A stretch of DNA of 64,000 nucleotides from Bryobacterales bacterium. Its GTDB lineage: Bacteria > Acidobacteriota > Terriglobia > Bryobacterales > Bryobacteraceae. The stretch is taken from contig JADZBH010000006.1 in the NCBI GenBank assembly GCA_020852175.1, positions 124,001-188,000 on the forward strand. The letters are read 5' to 3'. A program made the position numbers and the translations under genes. Below are positions 1-7,356 of the stretch, piece after piece (position 1 is the first letter of the stretch; each line of letters opens with the position of its first letter). The notes under the pieces are model-generated. The model did no database searches, was not told the origin of the DNA, and saw only the letters and a list, made by a program, of their open reading frames with translations.

Positions 1-1
1 G

Positions 2-613
2 GCGCCCGGATCCGAGCGGACGCACCTGTGTCTGGGGCCGGCATGGGCCACGGCGTCGAATACGCCTTTTCGTCTCCACAAGAGTTGGGTGCATGAGGGC
101 GGAATCGCCTCGCCGTGGATCGCGCACTGGCCCGCGGGCATCGCCGGGCGGGGCCAGTTGCGCCATGCGCCCTGCCACTTCGTGGACGTTGTGCCGACGA
201 TGATCGACCTCGGCGGCGGCAAGCCCTCGCAAGCCGCGGCGCCGGGAGCACCGCCGCTGGCCGGGCAAAGCATCGCTCCGGCGTTCAGAAAGGATACTCT
301 GCCGCGCGAGTTGCTCTACTTCAATCACAACAACAACCGGGCCATCCGGCAGGGCGACTGGAAACTGGTCGCGGCGGGCAAGAGCGGGCCGTGGGAGTTG
401 TACAACCTGGCCAACGACCGTTGCGAGCAGAATAACCTGATCGCGAACGAATCGAAGCGGGCTGGAGCCATGGCGTCGCTGTGGCAGAGAACCGATACAG
501 GGTTTGCCGAAACACGCGAGGCCGCACCGCCCGCGCCGTGGCCCCGATTGGGCAGGCGTGGACAGGCGGGCGAAGAGACGAAGAGGGGTCAGCGGACGCG
601 GACCACTTTGTAG
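2..613 (+). CDS. Sulfatase (arylsulfatase A type), C-terminal part, 5' end outside window
   Basis: The window opens inside this gene, so the catalytic N-terminal half with the Cys or Ser that becomes formylglycine cannot be seen. About 203 codons remain. They read like the C-terminal part of arylsulfatase A-type enzymes: an SNTPF segment, K-S-W-V-H-E-G-G, then IAHWPAGI and VDVVPTMIDL. Further on come a W-K-L-V segment and the W-E-L-Y-N-L ... E-x-N-N-L ending typical of the fold. The family hydrolyses sulfate esters, often on polysaccharides, usually outside the cytoplasm; the substrate cannot be read here. The stop lies 25 bp inside the convergent gene at 589-1101. Confidence 0.85.
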   Translation, partial: APGSERTHLCLGPAWATASNTPFRLHKSWVHEGGIASPWIAHWPAGIAGRGQLRHAPCHFVDVVPTMIDLGGGKPSQAAAPGAPPLAGQSIAPAFRKDTLPRELLYFNHNNNRAIRQGDWKLVAAGKSGPWELYNLANDRCEQNNLIANESKRAGAMASLWQRTDTGFAETREAAPPAPWPRLGRRGQAGEETKRGQRTRTTL

Positions 614-1101
614 CTGGTGACGCGGCCGATCCAGGCCTTTTCGAAGGAACTGCCCTGGCCCACGGCGAGGTTGCCTGCGCCCACCCAGCCGAGTCCGGTC
701 TTGCCATCGTCGCTGGTCACCTCAAGTTGCGCCTCCACACGCGGCAGCGGACGGCCGCAGTTGTTCCGCATCATGCCCCGAAGGACCGTGGAGAGATAAT
801 TGGGCGCACCCTTGCGAGGAGCCGTGGCAAACCCGTTGTGCTCCGGCACGAAGTCCTCGCTGGTGTGCATGGTGACGCCATAGATTTCGACACACTGTAG
901 CAGTTCGTCCCCCGACGGTTTCACTGGCGCCGCCGCCTGTTCCCGCTGCGCGGGTCCGGCGATGGCGTTGGCCGCTGCCTGCGTGTCCATCGATGAACGG
1001 ATGAACATGCCGGTGGCGGCCGAGAACACCAACAGGCCGGGCAGTACGGCAAGCCACAAATTCCGCGGCGGCTTGGGCGGCTGTGAGGGAACCTCGTCCA
1101 T
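589..1101 (-). CDS. Small membrane-anchored protein of unknown function
   Basis: This 170-residue protein has a short proline-rich N-terminus, one membrane segment (WLAVLPGLLVFSAATGMFI, about residues 16-35), a short linker and a roughly 110-residue C-terminal domain. That domain looks extracytoplasmic and contains C-V-E-I-Y-G-V and a Cys near the middle. I do not recognise the family. The reading frame stays open for 112 more codons upstream, but that part is antisense to rsgA. The ATG at 1099-1101 is the first sensible start after the rsgA stop and is followed directly by the membrane anchor. The gene lies 67 bp downstream of rsgA on the same strand and could be co-transcribed with it. Confidence 0.7.
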   Translation of the reverse strand: MDEVPSQPPKPPRNLWLAVLPGLLVFSAATGMFIRSSMDTQAAANAIAGPAQREQAAAPVKPSGDELLQCVEIYGVTMHTSEDFVPEHNGFATAPRKGAPNYLSTVLRGMMRNNCGRPLPRVEAQLEVTSDDGKTGLGWVGAGNLAVGQGSSFEKAWIGRVTSYKVVRVR

Positions 1102-1168
1102 GCCCCGTTTATCGGCGGAATCAGGGGGCAAGGCAATCGGGTGAACACCTGAGACGGGTGAGGCGGGA

Positions 1169-2146
1169 TCAATGGCCCCTCCACTTATAAATCTGCTTTT
1201 GCGCTTTATGAATGGCGCGCCAGCGGGCTTTCTCCGAACGAGTCTCCTCGTGCCGGGCTGCTTCCCGGGTGAGCTTGTGAAAGCTGGCCAGGCGTTCCGG
1301 GCTGGCGTGTTCGCGCACGGCGCATCCGGGTTCGCAAGTGTGCGAACAATCGGCGAAGCGGCATTCAGAGGCCCAGGCGGCGATTTCGTCGAACACCGCG
1401 GACAGAGCAGCCCGTCCCACCCAGAGTTGCACTTCACGCAAACCGGGCGAGTCGATCAGGAAGGCGCCGTTAGCCAGCGGAATGAGTTCGCGATGGCTGG
1501 TGGTGTGGCGACCCCGCGAATCCGAGAGCCGCACGGGGCCGGTGGCGTGGGCTTCGTCCCCGATCAACCGGTTCAATAGCGTGGATTTCCCAGCGCCGCT
1601 CGAACCGAGCAGCACGGCCGTGACGCCGGGCGCGAGCAGCGCTTCGAGGGCCTCGCATCCGGCCCCGGTAAGGGCGCTAACGGGCAGCACGGGTGCACCG
1701 GCGGCCACGGAGCGGGCCTCCGCCAGACGTTCGGCCAGCACAGGGCACGCATCGGCCTTGTTCAGGATCAGGACGGGTTCCACGCCTCCCTCATGAGCCA
1801 GGGCGAGGTAGCGTTCCATACGGCGCGTGTTGAAGTCGCCGTCGAGTCCGGTGACGAGGAACGCGAGATCGACGTTGGCGGCCAACACCTGCTCCTCCTG
1901 GCGTGTTCCAGCGGCACGGCGGGAGAGGGCCGTGCGGCGCGGCGACAGTTGCTCGATGATGACGGTGGCGGCGTCGATGGGTCGAACCATGACATGGTCG
2001 CCCGTGACGGGAAGTCCTGCCGGACCGGCGGCCAGGAATTCGAGATGGCCTGTGAGAAGAGCGTCCCACTCGCGGCCGCCGATGAGAACGCGGGCGTGGC
2101 CGCGAGAGGCAAAGCACACGCGCGCCGGAATAAGGGAAGTATCCAC
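1169..2146 (-). CDS. rsgA: Small-ribosomal-subunit biogenesis GTPase RsgA (YjeQ)
   Basis: RsgA is a GTPase that helps mature the 30S ribosomal subunit. The 325-residue protein has an OB-fold-like N-terminus (about 1-85). A circularly permuted GTPase domain follows, with the motif order G4 (NKAD, 129-132), G1 (GSSGAGKS, 181-188), G3 (DSPG, 232-235). The C-terminal zinc knuckle is C262-x4-C267-x-H269-x5-C275. This permuted order plus the zinc site is diagnostic. The start is GTG, preceded by AAGGAG at good spacing. The next gene on the strand, a small membrane protein, starts 67 bp downstream and has no obvious link to ribosomes. Confidence 0.96.
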   Translation of the reverse strand: MDTSLIPARVCFASRGHARVLIGGREWDALLTGHLEFLAAGPAGLPVTGDHVMVRPIDAATVIIEQLSPRRTALSRRAAGTRQEEQVLAANVDLAFLVTGLDGDFNTRRMERYLALAHEGGVEPVLILNKADACPVLAERLAEARSVAAGAPVLPVSALTGAGCEALEALLAPGVTAVLLGSSGAGKSTLLNRLIGDEAHATGPVRLSDSRGRHTTSHRELIPLANGAFLIDSPGLREVQLWVGRAALSAVFDEIAAWASECRFADCSHTCEPGCAVREHASPERLASFHKLTREAARHEETRSEKARWRAIHKAQKQIYKWRGH

Positions 2147-2357
2147 TGTGAAGCTCCTTGCTGATTCGTGTCGAGGGGCGATACACGAAGGGTGAGCTTG
2201 GCCCGAACGCGGCCGCGGTCACCCGTCTTAAGCAAGGACTGCGCGTGTCAAACCGTAAGCATAGCGCAGAACCGGCGCGGGCGGCCGAGAAGAACCATAT
2301 GGTGGAAACCGGCCACCGCGCGGCACGCGGCCCGGCACAAACGGAAGGAGTTCCGCG

Positions 2358-2373
2358 TGGCATGCCGATTGCA
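2358..2373 (+). promoter_or_regulatory. Sigma-54 (RpoN) -24/-12 promoter
   Basis: TGGCATGCCGATTGCA matches the sigma-54 consensus TGGCAYR-N4-TTGCW at every defined position, with the -24 GG and -12 GC correctly spaced. Transcription would begin near 2384. That leaves a leader of about 16 nt that still contains GAGGAAA (2387-2393) six bases before the ATG at 2400. Sigma-54 promoters need an AAA+ enhancer-binding activator; no such gene lies in the window. I did not identify the upstream activator site. Confidence 0.8.
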
Positions 2374-2399
2374 TCTTCCACTGGCAGAGGAAACCTACC

Positions 2400-3329
2400 A
2401 TGAAGCGAAGACTTTTCCACTGGCTGCCGGTGGCGGCGCTGGGCTGTGCGCTTGTGTCCGCCCAGACAACGGCGCCAGCCGTTGCCCCTGCGGAAACCAA
2501 CGGGTGGCCAGCGGCGGCGCAGGCAAAGGACCGGGCGCCTGCGGACCCAGCGCGTGACAACGGCGATGCCCCGCACGGCAGGCTGCCGGCGGAACTGGAA
2601 CTGGCGCCGGGCACATGGATCGCGGTGCGCGTGAACGAGATGGTGTCGTCCAACAGCGCCCGTCCGGGAGATCTGTTTAGCGCCACGCTGACGCAGCCGT
2701 TGATCGCCGATGGCGTGGTGGCGGCCCGGCGCGGCCAAATGGTGACCGGGCGCGTGACGGATGTGGTGCGTGCGGGCAAGGTGAAGGGCTCCTCACGTCT
2801 GGGCGTGGAGTTGACGGAACTGACGCTGGCCGATGGCCGCCAGGCGGGCATCCACACGCAACTGGTGCGTTACGCGGGCGGCACATCGAAGGGACGTGAC
2901 GCCACGGCGGTGGGCACGGCGGCGGGCGTGGGGGCGGCGATCGGCGCGGTGGCCGGCGGCGGCGTTGGGGCGGGAGCCGGAGCGGGTGCGGGCGCGGCGG
3001 CCGGGTTAGCCGGCGTGCTTCTGACGCGGGGCAGGCAGACGGTGCTGTATCCCGAGGACGTGGTCACGTTCCGCCTCACCGATCCGGTGGTTGTGAACAC
3101 GGAGCGAGCGCCGCTGGCCTTCCGCTACGCGCAGCAATCCGACTACGAACACGCAAACGCGCAGCGCCCTTCGTTGCGGCAACGCCGGACCGTCCGGCCG
3201 CCCTATTACGCCGGGTGGGGCTATCCGGGTTGGGGTTGGGGACCGTATTGGGGTCCGGGTTGGGGCCCGGGTTGGGGCTGGTACTCGCGGCCCCGGGCGA
3301 TCGTGCACCGCCGCGGCTGGCGGCGTTAA
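2400..3329 (+). CDS. Exported glycine-zipper protein with Trp/Gly/Pro-rich tail
   Basis: The 309-residue product begins with a Sec signal peptide (MKRRLFHWLPVAALGCALVS, cleaved near AQ). Residues about 65-155 form a conserved domain, L-A-P-G-T-W-I-A-V-R-V-N-E ... G-D-L-F-S-A-T-L. This is clearly paralogous to the domain in the 45351-46298 protein: both share V-S-S-N, F-S-A-T-L-x-Q-P-L-I and G-R-V/K-V-K-G-x-x-x-L-G. A glycine zipper of AAIGAVAGG-like repeats follows (about 175-200). The tail is very unusual, about 30 residues of Gly, Trp, Tyr and Pro (GWGYPGWGWGPYWGPG) before a basic end. Function is unknown; an envelope role is likely. A sigma-54 promoter lies directly upstream. Confidence 0.8.
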   Translation: MKRRLFHWLPVAALGCALVSAQTTAPAVAPAETNGWPAAAQAKDRAPADPARDNGDAPHGRLPAELELAPGTWIAVRVNEMVSSNSARPGDLFSATLTQPLIADGVVAARRGQMVTGRVTDVVRAGKVKGSSRLGVELTELTLADGRQAGIHTQLVRYAGGTSKGRDATAVGTAAGVGAAIGAVAGGGVGAGAGAGAGAAAGLAGVLLTRGRQTVLYPEDVVTFRLTDPVVVNTERAPLAFRYAQQSDYEHANAQRPSLRQRRTVRPPYYAGWGYPGWGWGPYWGPGWGPGWGWYSRPRAIVHRRGWRR

Positions 3330-3388
3330 GGCGTGCGGGCGCGTCATGGTTCCCCGGCGCCGTCGCGATACACTGGAGCCGGACCCAC

Positions 3389-4420
3389 ATGAAAGCGCTG
3401 CTTCTCGAAGACTATAAGAAACTCACGGTCGTGGAATTTCCAGAGCCTGAAATCGGCCCGGAGGACATCCTGGTGCGGGTGGCCTCGTGCGGCATCTGCG
3501 GTTCGGACGTGCATGGATTCGACGGCGGTTCCGGACGCCGCATTCCGCCGGTCATCATGGGCCACGAAGCCTCGGGCACGGTAGCCCAAACCGGATCGGG
3601 CGTCAAACGTTTCAAACAAGGTGACCGCGTCACGTTTGATTCCATGATCAACTGCGGACGCTGCCCGTACTGCCGCAAGGGCCAGCCGAATCTGTGCGCG
3701 GACCGGCGCGTTCTGGGAGTGAGTTGCGGCGATTACCGCCGCCACGGGGCGTTCGCCGAATATGTGGCCGTGCCGCAGCACATCGTCTACTCCATTCCGG
3801 AGACGGTTTCCTTCGACCAGGCGGCGATGGTGGAACCGGTATCGGTGGCCTTGCATGCGGCCAACCTGGCGGGCGGCGGACTGGGCGAGAGTTGCGTGGT
3901 GGTGGGTGCGGGCATGATCGGCCTGCTCACCGTGCAGGCGATGCGCATCAAGGGCTGCGGACAGATCATCGCCGTGGACCTGGACGATTCCCGCCTGGAA
4001 CTGGCCAGAACCTCCGGCGCCGACGTGACCATCAACGCGAAGCACGCAGGCGTACCGGAGCGCGTGCGCGAACTGACCGGCGGCGAGGGAGCGGACATCG
4101 TGATGGAAGCCGTTGGCGCCAACGCCACCGTGCTCGCCTCGATCGACTCGGTGCGCAAGGGCGGGACGGTGGTGTTGATCGGCAACGTGACGAAGGACAC
4201 GACGCTGCCGCTGCAATCGGTGGTTACGCGGGAGGTCCGGCTGCAGGGCTCCTGCGCCTCGGCGAATGACTATCCCGCGTGCCTGGAACTGATGGGGCGC
4301 GGCGCGTTCCGCGTGGAGCCGATGATTAGCGCGACGGTGCCGCTGGAACGCGGTCCGGAGATGTTCGACCGCCTCTACGCGCACGAGGCGGGGCTGACCA
4401 AGGTGATTCTAAAGCCGTAA
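3389..4420 (+). CDS. Zinc-dependent medium-chain alcohol/polyol dehydrogenase
   Basis: This 343-residue protein belongs to the zinc MDR family (sorbitol, threonine or galactitol-phosphate dehydrogenase-like). It shows the catalytic zinc ligands C-G-I-C-G-S-D-V-H (about 36-44) and G-H-E (about 61-63). The structural zinc lobe is C-G-R-C-P-Y-C-R-K-G-Q-P-N-L-C (about 91-105). A Rossmann G-A-G-M-I-G follows, and an Asp at the end of strand 2 (A-V-D-L-D) favours NAD over NADP. The frame is open upstream through the previous gene, but the ATG at 3389 starts the family's typical M-K-A-L-L. Substrate cannot be assigned. The stop lies 6 bp from the stop of the convergent SelA-like gene. Confidence 0.9.
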   Translation: MKALLLEDYKKLTVVEFPEPEIGPEDILVRVASCGICGSDVHGFDGGSGRRIPPVIMGHEASGTVAQTGSGVKRFKQGDRVTFDSMINCGRCPYCRKGQPNLCADRRVLGVSCGDYRRHGAFAEYVAVPQHIVYSIPETVSFDQAAMVEPVSVALHAANLAGGGLGESCVVVGAGMIGLLTVQAMRIKGCGQIIAVDLDDSRLELARTSGADVTINAKHAGVPERVRELTGGEGADIVMEAVGANATVLASIDSVRKGGTVVLIGNVTKDTTLPLQSVVTREVRLQGSCASANDYPACLELMGRGAFRVEPMISATVPLERGPEMFDRLYAHEAGLTKVILKP

Positions 4421-4426
4421 GGACTC

Positions 4427-6061
4427 CTAGCCCTGGCGCCTGCCTCCTGCGCCGTACTGGAAGCGCTCGGCGGTCCATTGGGCGCTGCCGTATTCACCCA
4501 TGCCGACGGCGCCGGAGAGCTTGCCGTTTTCCAACTTGCCCGTGAACGCGTACAGGAGCATGGTGCCTTCATGGCGGTGGCGGCTGGTGAACTGCACCTC
4601 GGGTCCGTCGGCGGCGCCGCGGATCTCGCCCGCCGTGATACCGCCGCGATGCGTGCCGGCCAGCTTCGTCCCGGATTGTTCAAAGACGAGGTCGTGCTGG
4701 GCCGATCCCAGCGAGTATTGAATCGTGAGTTTCCACTGGCCGTCCACGTTGGCCAGCGCGCCGGCCGGTTTGGCGGGACGGGCGATCTTGGGCGGGCTTG
4801 CGAGCAGCGACCGGAGACGCTCGGCGACAATTTTGTGCTGGCCGGGCATCATCATGTAGGGCATGATGCCGACGGTGCTGGGCTCGGAGCCGCCGGGTTC
4901 GCCGGAAGCGCTGCCGAGCACGATGCGCGGCTCGTTTTCGTACATGTACTTTTCCAGTTCCCGGCCGGTGATGCCGATTTTCGCGGCATCCCATCGAACG
5001 GTGAGCGAGGGCGCGTGGTTGGAAAGGCTGTCGGGCTGGCGCACCTGCGTGGTGACGCCGGGCACGGACTCGACGGTCTTCGACATCTCGGCCAGCCAGG
5101 CTTCCCAGGTGCGGAACTCAGCCGGGTAGTCGCGCTTCACCCAGGTTTCCACGGCGGCGAGCATGCCCATGATCTCTTCCTTGCCCACCTTGAGCGAGCG
5201 GCCGAAGGCATGGTGAGGCGCGCTGTGCAGCCAGGCGGCCTGAACGACGTCCTTGCGGCCCAGCAGAAGCCCGGCGGCCTGCGGACCGCGCAGGCACTTG
5301 CCGCCGCTATAGGCGACCATCGTGGCTCCGGCCTTCAGGTGCTTGTTCGGAATGGTGAGCATCTCGGCGGCGGCATCGACAATCACGGGGATGTTCCGCT
5401 GGCGGGCAATGCGGCAGACGGTTTCCGTGGAGAGCGGTTCGCGGTCGGCGGCGGGCGAGGCGAGTACCATCACCATCGCCGTACGGCTGTTGATGGCGGC
5501 TTCCATCTCCGCCGGAGTATCGACGGTGATCATCTTCACGCCAAGCATGCGGATGGCATGGTCATAGACATTGCGCGAGTGCCGGGGCGCGATCACCTCG
5601 TTCTTCAGGCCGGTGAGATCGGGCACGCGCTGGAGCTTTTCCGGGTCGGTGCCGGCGATGCAGGCCGCCGTGGCGTGTGTCAACGCCGCCGCGCAGCCGT
5701 TGGTGACGATGCCCCACTCGGCGCCGGTGATCGCGGCCAAACGGGCGCCCACGGCATCCATGAGCTCGTCGAGATGAACGTAGTGTTTGCTCGCTTCCAT
5801 CATGGCCTGCTTCACTTCGGGCAGGCTTTGCGAACCGGTGACGATGGTGAAGGTGCCCTTGCAGTTGATGAGCGGGCGGACGCCGATGGATTCAAACAAG
5901 CCCGGTCCGATGCGCAGCGATGCGCCTTCGGCGGCGGTAGCAAACGTCGCCGTTCCCAGTTGATGGGCGGCGGCGGCGGCGCCGGTTGCGGTAAGCAGGT
6001 TGCGGCGCGTCAGACGCTGCCAGCGAAGCGAGAGCAGATCGCGGAAAAAGTGGGAAAGCAT
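4427..6061 (-). CDS. Tat-exported SelA-like PLP-dependent enzyme with extra C-terminal beta domain
   Basis: This 544-residue protein has a twin-arginine signal (TRRNLL followed by an Ala-rich core). The next domain of about 370 residues resembles the SelA/D-glucosaminate-6-phosphate ammonia-lyase branch of fold-type I PLP enzymes. The likely Schiff-base lysine is in Y-S-G-G-K-C-L-R-G-P-Q (about K255), and the pyridine-nitrogen aspartate is in V-I-V-D-A-A-A-E (about D229). A C-terminal domain of about 100 residues (W-K-L-T-I-Q-Y ... G-T-H-R-G-G) looks beta-rich and is not part of ordinary SelA. A GTG two codons upstream (6067) is an alternative start. The gene follows the triple-RidA gene by 47 nt on the same strand, so they are probably co-transcribed. 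True selenocysteine synthase is unlikely because the protein is exported. Confidence 0.82.
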   Translation of the reverse strand: MLSHFFRDLLSLRWQRLTRRNLLTATGAAAAAHQLGTATFATAAEGASLRIGPGLFESIGVRPLINCKGTFTIVTGSQSLPEVKQAMMEASKHYVHLDELMDAVGARLAAITGAEWGIVTNGCAAALTHATAACIAGTDPEKLQRVPDLTGLKNEVIAPRHSRNVYDHAIRMLGVKMITVDTPAEMEAAINSRTAMVMVLASPAADREPLSTETVCRIARQRNIPVIVDAAAEMLTIPNKHLKAGATMVAYSGGKCLRGPQAAGLLLGRKDVVQAAWLHSAPHHAFGRSLKVGKEEIMGMLAAVETWVKRDYPAEFRTWEAWLAEMSKTVESVPGVTTQVRQPDSLSNHAPSLTVRWDAAKIGITGRELEKYMYENEPRIVLGSASGEPGGSEPSTVGIMPYMMMPGQHKIVAERLRSLLASPPKIARPAKPAGALANVDGQWKLTIQYSLGSAQHDLVFEQSGTKLAGTHRGGITAGEIRGAADGPEVQFTSRHRHEGTMLLYAFTGKLENGKLSGAVGMGEYGSAQWTAERFQYGAGGRRQG

Positions 6062-6108
6062 GGTCACCTACCCTAATACTGTAAAGCTTCCCTGGACCGC
6101 CGGGAAGG

Positions 6109-7314
6109 CTATTTAACGGCAATCACCGACATTTGTTCCAACATGGGCCAGCGGCCCCGGCTGTCGGCCTGGCGGCTGGATACCGGCGCCACCTGCTGAA
6201 CCGTGGTGCGGGAGGGCGGCGCCTTGCCAAAGTACTCGGCGTACACCTTGTTCATGGCGGCCCATTCCCGGACGTCATCCAGATAGACGTTGGAAGCCAC
6301 CACATGAGAGAAGTCCAGGCCCGCTTCTTCGAGCCCGTCCAGCAGGTTCCGCATGGTTTGCCGCATTTGCGTCTCCACGGTACTCGCGTAGATGCCGCTG
6401 TTGGGACCGGGAATGAAACCGGACTTGGCGGAGCAGTAGTAGGCGTCGCCGGCGAAGACACAAGGGCTGGCCGTGGGACTGGGCGGCATGTTCTTCGGAC
6501 GCACGGCGCGGCGTTCCGCCAGGCTGGCGGCGGCCACGCCGGTAAATGCGACGGATGCGCCGCCCGGCAGCGAAGCCACGCGGATGGTGGCGCGCGCGGG
6601 CGTGTTGCCGAACTCGAATTTGGCCGCGTAGGCCCGGTTCATCTCCTCCATTGGCATGGCATCGGTGAGATAGGGATTGACGAAGGCGAGGTGGCGGAAG
6701 TCGAGCCCGGCGGCGGCCAGCGTGGCGGACATCCGGGAGAAAGCGCTCTCCAGTTGCGCCGTGGGGCCGGCGCCCGAGCCGGTCATGCCGGACAGATAGA
6801 GGCGCCCCCCGGCCAGGACGGCAGGCGAGACGGGTTCGCTGGATTTGTAGCCCCGCAGCGTGACGATGCGGCGGCGGGCGAGGTCGCGGTAGGCGACAAC
6901 GGTGATCTCGATTGGGGTGCCCGTAGGGAGATCGGCGACGCCAAGCACGGCGCGGGCGGGCGGATCGGCGGGAAAGACGCGAGCCCAGGCGCGATTGGCC
7001 TCGTCAAGGCGCGTGATGTCCTTCAGGTAGAGGTGCGCGTAGACGATGTGGCGCATGGACAGCCCGGAGGCCTCCACGATGCGGCCAATGGTCGCCAGAC
7101 ACTGTTCCACCTGTTGCTCCGTGGTGGCGGGGAAACTGCCGTCGGACTTGGCGGCGCCCTGCCCGGAGACGTAAAGGAAGTCACCGGCCATGAGGGCGGG
7201 CGAATAGGGACCGGTGGGCGGAGCCGAGCCCGCGGGCGTAACGACGGTACGCTCGGCGGCGGACGCGACGGCCCAACCAAGGAGGCACATGAAAATGAGA
7301 GCGCGTGTACCCAT
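6109..7314 (-). CDS. Secreted protein with three tandem RidA (YjgF/YER057c/UK114) domains
   Basis: The 401-residue product has a Sec signal peptide (LIFMCLLGWAVASAAE) and three consecutive RidA-like domains (about 22-150, 150-275, 275-395). Each retains a P-A-R or P-S-R near its end (PPARAVLGVADLP, NTPARATIRVASLP, APPSRTTV). That arginine is the carboxylate-binding residue in imine-hydrolysing RidA. Domain 1 also keeps the P-I-E-I glutamate; domains 2 and 3 do not. RidA is normally a single-domain cytosolic homotrimer, so a secreted three-domain chain may be an intramolecular pseudo-trimer (inference). The frame runs open to 8094, but that part is antisense to the divergent gene. A SelA-like PLP enzyme follows in the same unit. 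Confidence 0.87.
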   Translation of the reverse strand: MGTRALIFMCLLGWAVASAAERTVVTPAGSAPPTGPYSPALMAGDFLYVSGQGAAKSDGSFPATTEQQVEQCLATIGRIVEASGLSMRHIVYAHLYLKDITRLDEANRAWARVFPADPPARAVLGVADLPTGTPIEITVVAYRDLARRRIVTLRGYKSSEPVSPAVLAGGRLYLSGMTGSGAGPTAQLESAFSRMSATLAAAGLDFRHLAFVNPYLTDAMPMEEMNRAYAAKFEFGNTPARATIRVASLPGGASVAFTGVAAASLAERRAVRPKNMPPSPTASPCVFAGDAYYCSAKSGFIPGPNSGIYASTVETQMRQTMRNLLDGLEEAGLDFSHVVASNVYLDDVREWAAMNKVYAEYFGKAPPSRTTVQQVAPVSSRQADSRGRWPMLEQMSVIAVK

Positions 7315-7356
7315 GATGTTAGAGCCAGGGTAACAAAGCTGATATGGTATCGAACC

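Noticed and set aside
4478-6076. Long open frame on the + strand, 532 codons
   Set aside because: It is a shadow of the SelA-like gene caused by high GC at third positions; no domain is recognisable.
6133-7356. In-frame extension of the 7357-9291 gene to a 1052-residue product
   Set aside because: The added part is exactly antisense to the triple-RidA gene, has low-complexity His/Arg/Gly composition and precedes a clear signal peptide.
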